Shown here in pieces: positions 16,399 to 24,074 of a DNA stretch of 64,000 bases. Origin of the DNA: Robiginitalea sp. (GTDB lineage: Bacteria; Bacteroidota; Bacteroidia; Flavobacteriales; Flavobacteriaceae); assembly GCA_024642005.1 (NCBI GenBank), contig JAHECA010000013.1, forward strand, positions 27,322 through 91,321. The letters are read 5' to 3'. The first letter of the stretch is position 1, and the number at the start of each line of letters is the position of its first letter. A program made the translations under genes and the position numbers. Below the pieces are notes generated by a model. It worked only from the letters and a program-made list of their open reading frames with translations, made no database searches and was not told where the DNA came from.

Positions 16399-16517
16399 GT
16401 CTGTATCTCATGGAATACGCCTCATTGAGCAGGGCGTTCGCAAAAGCCGTGACGATGCTTTGAGCCACTGCGGCCGTCGAGCCATCCTATTGCCCGATTC
16501 CCGTTTTGCAGTAGCAA

Positions 16518-17402
16518 CTATTCGGTTATTGCTTCTTCAAACACGCTTTTCAACCGGCGGTTGATTACTCTTTGAGGGATTGTCGAAGTGTCATAGTACA
16601 ATTCCGAGAACGCAACGATATCATTGTAGGCGATGAATACCCCGTTGTCCTTCTCAAATACCAGCAGTTTCTGGCAAAAGGCGTCGAGGCCGAGCTTAGG
16701 GCATTTGTTCATAGCTTTTCCCCCTGGTTCAGGGGCCCCAAAAAGAATGAGCGTGGTCGGCTTTACATCTATGTCGTATGGGGCTGCCTCATTTTTGAAG
16801 TCAATTTCTCCAAATACCTCGGTATCGCCCTGCCCCTGAATGGCCTTCATCAGATTTCCCAAGGTGGTCTGAAAATCAAAATCGGACTTTGTGACCACAA
16901 GACCAAAATTTTTATCTATCCCGCTCAAATCGGTGGCTGAAAAAATTTCTCGCGAGAAAGACTTTGTAACAGAAGTGATGTCGGCGCTATAATCCCTTAG
17001 ATCATTTTGGGATAAGCCATGTCTTAGCATAATGAACTCCGGTGAGGTGAAGGCAATACGTGCCCCGGCCAAATCCGGTTCCGAATAACACAGTACCTTG
17101 TAGGGCAGGTCGATACCGGCCAAGGGATTTAGTTGTATCAGCCTGGAATTGACTTCCGGGTTCGAAAAAATGGTGACAATGGAGGGAGGTGTATATACGC
17201 CTTCCGATTCCGCCAGACGCGAATGATCAATACGAGCGATCATTTCGAAGTTAGACATCGCGCTATCCAGGCGCATAACGACCTGATCTACTTCCAATCG
17301 AATAACCTGGCCTTCTTCCGTTTCAAATATCTTGGGTGATGTATTACATGATTGGATGAGGCATCCCAGGAAAATATACAGGAAAACAAGTGACTTCTTC
17401 AT
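16518..17402 (-). CDS. Lipoprotein with two DUF302 domains
   Basis: The ATG at 17402 starts a lipoprotein signal (MKKSLVFLYIFLGCLIQSC, Cys about 19). Two DUF302-like units follow. The first (about 45-130) has 'MIARIDHSRLAESEGVYTPP', 'IFSNPEVNSRL' and 'GIDLPYKVLCY'. The second (about 180-275) has 'EVFGEIDFKNEAAPYDIDVK', 'LILFGAPEPGGKAMNKCPKL', 'GLDAFCQKLLVF' and 'GVFIAYND'. The assignment rests on this internal match and the family pattern. The gene is AT-richer than most neighbours. An alternative ATG at 17420 adds six residues. It converges with the single-domain DUF302 gene. Confidence 0.8.
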   Translation of the reverse strand: MKKSLVFLYIFLGCLIQSCNTSPKIFETEEGQVIRLEVDQVVMRLDSAMSNFEMIARIDHSRLAESEGVYTPPSIVTIFSNPEVNSRLIQLNPLAGIDLPYKVLCYSEPDLAGARIAFTSPEFIMLRHGLSQNDLRDYSADITSVTKSFSREIFSATDLSGIDKNFGLVVTKSDFDFQTTLGNLMKAIQGQGDTEVFGEIDFKNEAAPYDIDVKPTTLILFGAPEPGGKAMNKCPKLGLDAFCQKLLVFEKDNGVFIAYNDIVAFSELYYDTSTIPQRVINRRLKSVFEEAITE

Positions 17403-17572
17403 TGGGTTCTGGATGAACATGCGGGTCCAGGCAATTCTGTCGGTTACACCCGCTTTTGTGATTAAAAACTAAGATAACCAATAAATTACTTTCTAACCAG
17501 ACTGACGTTTAAGGTCTTCTTTTGTCAAAACGAAGCCTATTTTTGGCAGGCCCTTTTTTTCCTTACTGCCCG

Positions 17573-17898
17573 GGGCTAACGCCCTGCTCATTTTTTATTT
17601 CCTTCAACCCTTGGCAAGCGAGCTTCTGGAATTCTGTGACTGGAATTTCAGGGATTACGCGCTGTGGCGCGTGATCCCTTTGGGGGGTGTCCCGCAATAA
17701 AAACGCCCAGGGCTAACGCCCTGCTCATTTTTTATTTCCTTCAACCCTTGGCAAGCGAGCTTCTGGAATTCTGTGACTGGAATTTCAGGGATTACGCGCT
17801 GTGGCGCGTGATCCCTTTGGGGGTGTCCTGCAATAAAAACGCCCAGGGCTAACGCCCTGCTCATTTTTTATTTCCTTCAACCCTTGGCAAGCGAGCTT
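17573..17898. repeat. Tandem direct repeat, 136-137 bp, about 2.4 copies
   Basis: Copy 1 is 17573-17709, copy 2 is 17710-17845 and a partial copy 3 is 17846-17898. Copies 1 and 2 differ only by one G in a G run and one C/T change, so the duplication is recent. Each unit starts with the hairpin CAGGGC-TAAC-GCCCTG and holds a second hairpin, GGGATTACGCGC against GCGCGTGATCCC. The array ends beside the tRNA-Ser gene. It has no convincing coding content. Confidence 0.9.
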
Positions 17899-17915
17899 GC
17901 AGGGTTTTCGGAAAT

Positions 17916-17949
17916 AAAAAACGCCTCACCGAATCGGTGAGGCGTTTTT
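17916..17949 (-). terminator. Bidirectional terminator downstream of tRNA-Ser
   Basis: ACGCCTCACCG (17921-17931) and CGGTGAGGCGT (17935-17945) form an 11-bp stem with a three-base loop, flanked by an A run and a T run. It directly follows the tRNA-Ser gene on the minus strand. Confidence 0.85.
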
Positions 17950-17953
17950 GTTG

Positions 17954-18038
17954 CGGAGGAAGAGGGATTCGAACCCCCGGAGGTTTAACCCTCAACGGTT
18001 TTCAAGACCGCCGCAATCGACCACTCTGCCATTCCTCC
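17954..18038 (-). tRNA. tRNA-Ser (UGA anticodon)
   Basis: The 85-base sequence begins GGAGGAA and ends TTCCTCC plus a discriminator G, giving a perfect acceptor stem. The anticodon loop reads CT-TGA-AA, there is a long variable arm (typical for Ser), and the T loop is GTTCGAATCC. The CCA end is not encoded. A TATATTTG promoter box lies just upstream and a strong terminator just downstream. Confidence 0.95.
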
Positions 18039-18050
18039 TTTTGGAGGCTG

Positions 18051-18058
18051 CAAATATA
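18051..18058 (-). promoter_or_regulatory. -7 box of tRNA-Ser promoter
   Basis: TATATTTG on the minus strand lies 13 bases before the tRNA 5' end, the standard Bacteroidota -7 element. I do not see a clear -33 TTTG. Confidence 0.6.
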
Positions 18059-18174
18059 AAAAGCTTTTTGGAAAGATGGTGGCCAGCCGGCAAGAATTTA
18101 TCACGGGGAAGTAGCCGTCCATTTGCCCGGTATTCCAATATTTTTATATCTTCCGAATTGCCAAGAGATGATTT

Positions 18175-19158
18175 ATGAAGCCATTCAAAGTAGCCGTATT
18201 AGGCCCCATTCCCCGCGACCATATTACCACCCACAAAGGTGAGGTAATCGAAAAATACGGCTGTGCAACCCACACGGCCATCGGCCTCTCCAGGTTGCTC
18301 GATTCGCACGGTACCGTCTGGCCTGTTGCGCATGTGCGCAAGAAAGACCTGGCCGGGGTACTGGAGGTACTGGCCCCCTACCCCAATATCCGAACCGACA
18401 AGGTTACCGACACGGCCGACCAGGGCGATATTATTCAACTGACTTTTGTAGACCAGAACAACCGCCTCGAGAAGCAAACCGGGTTCATGAACCCTATTGT
18501 TGCCGAAGACCTGGCCGGGGTGCTCGACGCCGATGTTTTCGTCTGCGTGCCCATTACCGATTACGAAGTGCCCCTGGATACGCTCAAATACATCAAGGCC
18601 AACAGCCAGGGCCTGATCATCTTCGATGCCCATGGCCCCACCAATACGGTTACCACCCTGGGCGAGCGGTTGATCCGCTTTTGGATAGACCGCGATATGT
18701 GGCTTCCCTACATAGACGTGTTAAAGATGAACCTGGAAGAATCGCGGTGCTGCTGGTTTGAAAAGGAGTACGAACTCGATGCCTTACAGCCCTTTCACGA
18801 AGTGGGTACCGACCATCTCGATGCCCTGGCAGCCCATGTGCTCAGGCGGGGTGTCCAGTCGCTGATCGTTACCCTCGACGCGGGGGGGAGCGCGGTTTTC
18901 CACCTCGAGAACGGGGAAGTCTGCAAAAACATCGTCCCTTCTGTGCCGGTATGCGATGTGGTCGACACCACAGGGTGCGGCGATTCTTTTGCCGGCGGTT
19001 TGGGCTATGGCCTGCTGGAAACCCCGACCGATTTTGTGCGGGCCGCACGTTATGCCAACGCTTTGGGAGCGCAGCGTACCCAGGGGCGCACCTTTGAGGT
19101 TTTCAAGAGCCTCGAAGAGACCAATGCCATGATCCAAAAGGCATACGGCACGTCCTGA
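18175..19158 (+). CDS. PfkB family carbohydrate/nucleoside kinase
   Basis: The 327-residue product has the PfkB (ribokinase-like) fold. Its signature is 'VCDVVDTTGCGDSFAGGLGY' near residue 260-280, containing the catalytic Asp and the anion hole. Upstream are 'GCATHTAIGLSRL' and 'GLIIFDAHGP'. It lacks clear sequence clues to the substrate; family members phosphorylate sugars, fructose-6-phosphate-like compounds or nucleosides using ATP. The gene stands alone between tRNA-Ser and an M28 peptidase gene. It has no signal peptide, so it acts in the cytoplasm. Confidence 0.87.
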   Translation: MKPFKVAVLGPIPRDHITTHKGEVIEKYGCATHTAIGLSRLLDSHGTVWPVAHVRKKDLAGVLEVLAPYPNIRTDKVTDTADQGDIIQLTFVDQNNRLEKQTGFMNPIVAEDLAGVLDADVFVCVPITDYEVPLDTLKYIKANSQGLIIFDAHGPTNTVTTLGERLIRFWIDRDMWLPYIDVLKMNLEESRCCWFEKEYELDALQPFHEVGTDHLDALAAHVLRRGVQSLIVTLDAGGSAVFHLENGEVCKNIVPSVPVCDVVDTTGCGDSFAGGLGYGLLETPTDFVRAARYANALGAQRTQGRTFEVFKSLEETNAMIQKAYGTS

Positions 19159-19217
19159 TCTGAATGCACCCGGCAGACATTTGACTTTTATGTAGGATTT
19201 TCCAGGCCGGATTTCCG

Positions 19218-19225
19218 TATTTTTG
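19218..19225 (+). promoter_or_regulatory. -7 box upstream of the M28 peptidase gene
   Basis: TATTTTTG fits TAnnTTTG exactly and lies 24 bases before the ATG. The -33 region holds only a TTTT. Confidence 0.5.
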
Positions 19226-19249
19226 AGGCTTATAGTTTAAACCAAAAGC

Positions 19250-20812
19250 ATGCAAAAATTGCCAATCCTGCTTGCAGCCCTGCTCATGGCATGCAACAGC
19301 AGCCAAAAATCGGTAGGAGAGCACCCCGCCCTGCCGTCGAATCAGCCCGAAGATGCCACACTATTCGCCGCCTCCATAACACAAAGCGAATTAAAGGAGC
19401 ACTTGTACACCTATGCTTCTGACGAATTCCAGGGCCGTGAAACCGGAACTGAGGGGCAGAAAATAGCTGTTAATTACCTGCGCGAGGCGTATCAGGAAAT
19501 GGGGATTGCACCTGCCCCGGGCACCGATGACTATTTCCAGCCTGTGCCCCTGGAACTGGCCAGGCTGCCCGAGGGTTCGATAACCCTCAATGGAAAATCC
19601 TATTCAAACGGCGAAGCGTTCATGTCTTTCCAGGCCGTGGAAGGTCAGTTCAGGGAGCTGGTATATATGGGATACGGCATTGACGACGAAGGCTATTCTG
19701 ATTACACCGATACCGATGTGCGAGGCAAGTGGCTACTCATGAAAGCCGGAGAACCCAAAAATGCCGATGGCACCTATACCCTGAGCGGCACTGGTGACAC
19801 CAGCGCCTGGAGCAACCAGTCAGAGGCAATCGGCAAGCGTCGCGAGGCGGTCCAGGCCCATGGTGGCGCCGGTTTCTTCTTCATAGACGACCTGAATTAC
19901 ATGCGCTACCAGCGGTATTTCAACAATATGAAACGGAACAACAGCGGCCAGATGGGGCTTAAGTCCAATACCAATGAGGCGCCACTGATCTTGCTGAAAA
20001 GTGAAGCAGCCCAACAGCTTTATCCACGACTCGAGGCCAACGACCGGGCCGAGGTCGTGGCTGCCGAAGTTGCCATTGACCTGAAAAGCCAGGACGACGA
20101 GATCACTTCCGAAAACGTGGTGGCTTTTATCCCGGGTACGGAGTTCCCCAACCAATATGTGGTCATCTCATCGCACCTCGACCATATCGGGGTTACCCCC
20201 CAAGGCGAAATCAACAACGGGGCCGACGACGATGGCTCGGGTACCGTGGCCCTGCTGGAGATTGCCGAGGCGTTTAAAGAAGCTGCAAAAGCCGGTAAAG
20301 GGCCACGCCGCACCGTGGTATTTCTCCATGTAACCGGTGAGGAAAAAGGCCTGCTCGGGTCGCAATACTACACCGACTACCAGCCCTTGTTCCCCCTTGC
20401 TTCCACGGTCGCCGACCTGAATATCGATATGATCGGCCGTACCGACCCCGATCGCCCGGGCGACCGCAACTACATTTACCTGATCGGCTCCGACAAGCTC
20501 AGTACCGATCTCCACGAGCTTTCCGAAGCGGTGAATGCGAAGTATACCCAGTTAGACCTCGACTACAAGTACAACGACGAGAACGACCCGAACCGCTTCT
20601 ATTACCGCAGCGACCACTACAACTTTGCCAAGAACAACATTCCGATCATCTTCTATTTCAACGGGACCCATGCCGATTACCACCGCCCGGGCGACACCCC
20701 CGACAAGATCGAATACGACCTGCTGGAGCAGCGCACCAGGCTAATCTTCCATACGGCCTGGGAAGTGGCCAACCGCGATTCGAAAATTGTGGCAGACAAG
20801 GCGGCGAAGTAA
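19250..20812 (+). CDS. M28 family zinc aminopeptidase, lipoprotein
   Basis: The 520-residue protein starts with a lipoprotein signal (lipobox 'LLMACN', Cys about 15). A protease-associated insert region (about 125-250) precedes or interrupts the catalytic domain, as in many M28 peptidases. Zinc ligands and catalytic residues are visible: 'SSHLDHIG', 'NNGADDDGSGT', 'TGEEKGLLGS', 'NIDMIGR' and 'RSDHYNFAK'. It should release N-terminal residues from peptides in the periplasm or at the outer membrane. It is the only gene between a PfkB kinase and tRNA-His. Confidence 0.92.
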   Translation: MQKLPILLAALLMACNSSQKSVGEHPALPSNQPEDATLFAASITQSELKEHLYTYASDEFQGRETGTEGQKIAVNYLREAYQEMGIAPAPGTDDYFQPVPLELARLPEGSITLNGKSYSNGEAFMSFQAVEGQFRELVYMGYGIDDEGYSDYTDTDVRGKWLLMKAGEPKNADGTYTLSGTGDTSAWSNQSEAIGKRREAVQAHGGAGFFFIDDLNYMRYQRYFNNMKRNNSGQMGLKSNTNEAPLILLKSEAAQQLYPRLEANDRAEVVAAEVAIDLKSQDDEITSENVVAFIPGTEFPNQYVVISSHLDHIGVTPQGEINNGADDDGSGTVALLEIAEAFKEAAKAGKGPRRTVVFLHVTGEEKGLLGSQYYTDYQPLFPLASTVADLNIDMIGRTDPDRPGDRNYIYLIGSDKLSTDLHELSEAVNAKYTQLDLDYKYNDENDPNRFYYRSDHYNFAKNNIPIIFYFNGTHADYHRPGDTPDKIEYDLLEQRTRLIFHTAWEVANRDSKIVADKAAK

Positions 20813-20867
20813 CCGGATGGGCTGAGATTTAGTAAAACCACTCAAATAAATTTGGCGTATTTACTTC

Positions 20868-20900
20868 AAAAAAAAATCTCCAGGAGTAAACTCCTGGAGA
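20868..20900 (-). terminator. Terminator of tRNA-His
   Basis: TCTCCAGGAG and CTCCTGGAGA form a perfect 10-bp stem with a TAAA loop (plus-strand reading). Read on the minus strand it is followed by a run of nine T, just after tRNA-His. Confidence 0.9.
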
Positions 20901-20909
20901 TTCGTATGG

Positions 20910-20983
20910 GGTGGAAGACCGGGTTCGAACCGGCGACCTCTGGAACCACAATCCAGCGCTCTAACCAGCTGAGCTACAACCAC
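20910..20983 (-). tRNA. tRNA-His (GUG anticodon)
   Basis: The 74-base gene shows D arm GCTC...GAGC, anticodon loop TTGTGGT (anticodon GTG), and T arm GCCGG-TTCGAAC-CCGGT. An extra G at 20984 can pair with the C at position 73, as expected of the G-1 of tRNA-His. The acceptor stem is GTGGTTG against CTTCCAC, which leaves two adjacent T-T oppositions at pairs 5-68 and 6-67. CCA is not encoded. A promoter lies upstream and a terminator downstream, so the gene looks functional. Confidence 0.93.
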
Positions 20984-21034
20984 CGTTTGTGTGAGCACGA
21001 TTCCATGAGAATCCGTGGCCTTGACAGGCGGATG

Positions 21035-21066
21035 CAAATGTACTCCTTTTTATGTTTTAGCCCAAA
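21035..21066 (-). promoter_or_regulatory. Promoter of tRNA-His
   Basis: Minus-strand TTTG (21063-21066) and TACATTTG (21035-21042) are separated by 20 bases, which is the full Bacteroidota consensus, about 50 bases upstream of the tRNA. Confidence 0.65.
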
Positions 21067-21263
21067 ATATTTTCAGGGGAGTTACTGTCCTTTTCATTCG
21101 GAACCGTTCCTTCTTCCAAACGATTTTGACAGTCCTGGAATTACCTGTTTTGTCGATGAAATGCACTATACCTTCGACCAAACACACAAAAAATGCGAAT
21201 TCACAACATTCTTTCCAGTGGAACCCGGGCGTGCATGTACTTTAGGCAGTGACATTCGCACGA

Positions 21264-23345
21264 ATGAAAAATGTGATTCATACCCTCTTGAAATTCCTGT
21301 GCCTGGCAGCTATACTGCTTTTGGCCATGCCTGCCTTGCGTGCCCTTCCGGCCGATCGGGCAAATTCAAGGCATGCCATCGAATCCGAGCTTCGGAAAAT
21401 GGAAGCGGGAAAGGATTTTTCACCCCGCGATACGGCCTATATCAACCGGCTGAACAGCCTGGCAACCGAATACCGGTTTTACCATGAAGACAGCCTGTTG
21501 CAAACTGCCCGCAAGGCCCTGCGCCTGAGCCGGGAAGCAGGCTATAGCACCGGGGCCAGCTACGCCTACAAGTGCCTTGGCGATTACTACTCAGACAGAG
21601 GGTCTTCTCAGAAAGCCGTTGAATGTTATCAGAAGGCCATGGAATTGGCCGGCAACTCGGGCGATCAGAAACTGCACCTGCGTTTGCTCAACAACCTTTC
21701 CGGTGAATACGCCTACCAAAACGACTACAGCAGCGCCCTTAACGGGTATCTGGAAGCCCTTGAAATAGCTGACCATCAAAGTGATATGCTGATGTTGTCG
21801 ATAATCAACGAAAATATCGCTAACCTTTATGCCAATCAGAAAGATTACGAAGAAGCCCTTTTCTATTATAAAAAGGTAAAACACTGGAACGACGCCCTTG
21901 GCGACGAAACTTCCAATGCAGAGTCTATGTGCAACCTGGCCTCCTTGTACGCCGATATGGGGCAACTGGAATACGCCATGTTCAATGCAAACCAGAGTAT
22001 CGACGTTTTCGAGAAAAACCGGGTTCTTGACTGGCTGGCCTTTGCCTATGAAACCAAGGGCAAGGTGTACCTGAAAAAATCAAATTACAAATGGGCGCTT
22101 TACTGGTACAACCAGAGCGAAATGCTCCACGAGCAGCTTGACGACAAACGGTCGATTATCGACCTTTACAATGGCATGTCCAAAGCGTATTTCGGTCAGG
22201 GAAATGACAGCCTCGCCTCAGATTATGCCAGTAAGGCATATGCCATAAGTCAGTCAATAAATTTTGTGATCGGAACCCGCGATTGTGCCGAAACCCTGTA
22301 CCGCATCTACCGTAAAAAAGAAGATTACGCCACGGCCCTGGTCTATCACGAACTGTTCCAGCAGCTCTCCGATTCGATCACCCAAAACGAAAACCAGCAG
22401 AGCCTCACCCTGCAAAAGACCAAAGCTACGTACGAACGTCAGAAAGAAGCCCTTATAGAGGAGAACGAAAAGGCGCTGGCACAGCAAAAACGCTACATCC
22501 GGCTCGGTTCGGGCATGTTGCTGATTGCTGTTGTGGTTATTTACCTGATATACCGCTCGAGCAAGCTGCAGAAGCGACTGGCCCAGGAGCTCAGCGCCAA
22601 GAAGGACTTCCTGGAAAAGCGCAGGGCAGAGCTTCAGGCCAACAACGAAACCAAAACCAAACTGTTCTCCATTATCGGCCACGACTTGCGCGGCCCTATC
22701 GGCGCTTTGCAGGGCCTGCTCCAGATGTTTAAAGACGGGGAAGTCGACAAGGAGGAATTTGCTTCCTTCATCCCAAAACTGCGGGCCGACGTAGACCATA
22801 TCTATTTTACGCTCAACAACTTGCTTTCATGGGGTAATTCGCAGTTAAACGGTTCGGTAACCAAGCCGGCGGCGGTAACCCTGGGCGCCATCGTACAGGA
22901 AAACATCGCGCTGTTATCTGAAATTGCCGAAAACAAGTCGATACGCCTGGTTAGCGAGATAGCGCATAACGTGGTGGTCTGGTCTGATCCGAATCAGATC
23001 GATATTGTAGTGCGCAACCTGATCAGCAATGCCCTGAAGTTCACCCCTGAGAACGGCATGGTTACCATTCAGGGAAGGGAGAAAGAAACGCATTGGGAAA
23101 TATCGATCCGCGACACCGGCGTGGGCATGGACCGCATAACCCTCGAACGGCTTTTCCAGAAAAAGACCCATCACACCACCTACGGTACCAACAACGAAAA
23201 GGGTACGGGCCTCGGCCTTTCACTCTGCAAGGAAATGGTTGAGAACAACAAGGGCAGCATCTGGGTCGAAAGCGTGGTGCGCAAGGGAAGCACCTTCTAC
23301 TTCACCCTGCCCAAAGCCGCGGAAAACTACAGCCAGGCAGTCTAG
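21264..23345 (+). CDS. TPR-containing sensor histidine kinase, orphan
   Basis: The 693-residue protein has a signal peptide, TPR repeats (about 50-360), a coiled coil, one membrane helix (about 412-432), a dimerisation/phosphoacceptor helix with 'SIIGHDLRGPIGAL' (His about 470) and an ATPase domain with N box 'NLISNALKFTP', 'DTGVGMD' and 'GTGLGLSLCKEMVENN'. The TPR part should face the periplasm, so it probably senses an envelope protein or peptide. It has no receiver domain and no adjacent response regulator. The ATG at 21264 is preferred over a GTG five codons earlier. Its last four bases, CTAG, are shared with the converging bshB1. Confidence 0.92.
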   Translation: MKNVIHTLLKFLCLAAILLLAMPALRALPADRANSRHAIESELRKMEAGKDFSPRDTAYINRLNSLATEYRFYHEDSLLQTARKALRLSREAGYSTGASYAYKCLGDYYSDRGSSQKAVECYQKAMELAGNSGDQKLHLRLLNNLSGEYAYQNDYSSALNGYLEALEIADHQSDMLMLSIINENIANLYANQKDYEEALFYYKKVKHWNDALGDETSNAESMCNLASLYADMGQLEYAMFNANQSIDVFEKNRVLDWLAFAYETKGKVYLKKSNYKWALYWYNQSEMLHEQLDDKRSIIDLYNGMSKAYFGQGNDSLASDYASKAYAISQSINFVIGTRDCAETLYRIYRKKEDYATALVYHELFQQLSDSITQNENQQSLTLQKTKATYERQKEALIEENEKALAQQKRYIRLGSGMLLIAVVVIYLIYRSSKLQKRLAQELSAKKDFLEKRRAELQANNETKTKLFSIIGHDLRGPIGALQGLLQMFKDGEVDKEEFASFIPKLRADVDHIYFTLNNLLSWGNSQLNGSVTKPAAVTLGAIVQENIALLSEIAENKSIRLVSEIAHNVVVWSDPNQIDIVVRNLISNALKFTPENGMVTIQGREKETHWEISIRDTGVGMDRITLERLFQKKTHHTTYGTNNEKGTGLGLSLCKEMVENNKGSIWVESVVRKGSTFYFTLPKAAENYSQAV

Positions 23346-24064
23346 ATCAGGTTGCCGAGGGAGGCTACAGCCAGCGGGCGCTCCACAGTAAACCCTTCTG
23401 CGTATTCCACCCCGATTAACCGCCCCAGATCGCGGGCCCGGTACACCACGCTATCGGTAAAATTCTTGCTGCTGATGGGGGTGTCGGGTTCCGGGCTATT
23501 CGGGTCGTAAAACTGGGAACTGTAGGCCCTGATCGCTTCCATTTTTTTCTCGATGTAGCCCGAGACATCCACCACAAAATCGGGTTCCAGGTTTTTCCAT
23601 TGGATATAGTGGTACACCTGTTTGGGGCGCCAGGGTTCCTGCCATTCTTCGTACCCTTCAAGACGGGTATCGATTTTTACCAGGCCACTTAAGAAACAGG
23701 CATCGCTTACCAGGGAACTGCCCCTGGCATGGTCGATGTGCCGGTCATCTACCGCATTGCACAACACCACTTCGGGGCGAAACCTTCGTATTTGCCTGAT
23801 CAGGGCCAGTTGATGTTCGCGGTCGTTGCGAAAAAAGCCGTCGGCAAATTCCATGTTTTCACGGATGCTCAGGCCCAGGATGCGCGCAGCTTCGGAAGCT
23901 TCTATATCCCGGACTTCCGCATTCCCGCGCGTGCCGAGCTCGCCCCTGGTAAGGTCGATTACACCCACCTTTTTCCCCAGGGCAATTTCTTTGGCGATGG
24001 TTGCGCCTGCGCCGAGTTCAGCATCGTCGGGATGGGATCCGAATACGAGAATGTCCAATTTCAT
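23342..24064 (-). CDS. bshB1: Bacillithiol biosynthesis deacetylase BshB1
   Basis: The 240-residue PIG-L-fold zinc deacetylase carries 'GSHPDDAELGAGATIAKE' and 'DRHIDHARGSSL', with the zinc ligands His, Asp and His. The segment 'VGVIDLTRGELGTRGNAEVR' is typical of BshB1. The enzyme removes acetyl from N-acetylglucosaminyl-malate to give GlcN-malate, the second step of bacillithiol synthesis. Only 10 bases separate it from the upstream PLP enzyme gene, so the two are likely co-transcribed, linking thiol synthesis to sulfur amino acid metabolism. The other bsh genes are not in this window. Confidence 0.9.
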   Translation of the reverse strand: MKLDILVFGSHPDDAELGAGATIAKEIALGKKVGVIDLTRGELGTRGNAEVRDIEASEAARILGLSIRENMEFADGFFRNDREHQLALIRQIRRFRPEVVLCNAVDDRHIDHARGSSLVSDACFLSGLVKIDTRLEGYEEWQEPWRPKQVYHYIQWKNLEPDFVVDVSGYIEKKMEAIRAYSSQFYDPNSPEPDTPISSKNFTDSVVYRARDLGRLIGVEYAEGFTVERPLAVASLGNLI

Positions 24065-24074
24065 GTGTTTGGTA

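Noticed and set aside
17655..17864. A 69-codon minus-strand frame in the tandem repeat
   Set aside because: It is a by-product of the duplicated unit: the peptide repeats itself with a frame change caused by the one-base difference between copies.
17573..17898. A CRISPR array
   Set aside because: The units are 136 bp, nearly identical over their whole length with no unique spacers, and there are no cas genes.
23342..24064. The bshB1 PIG-L protein and the 844-residue PIG-L protein as parts of one pathway
   Set aside because: They share only the fold. BshB1 is cytosolic and of standard length, while the large one is secreted and in a different operon.
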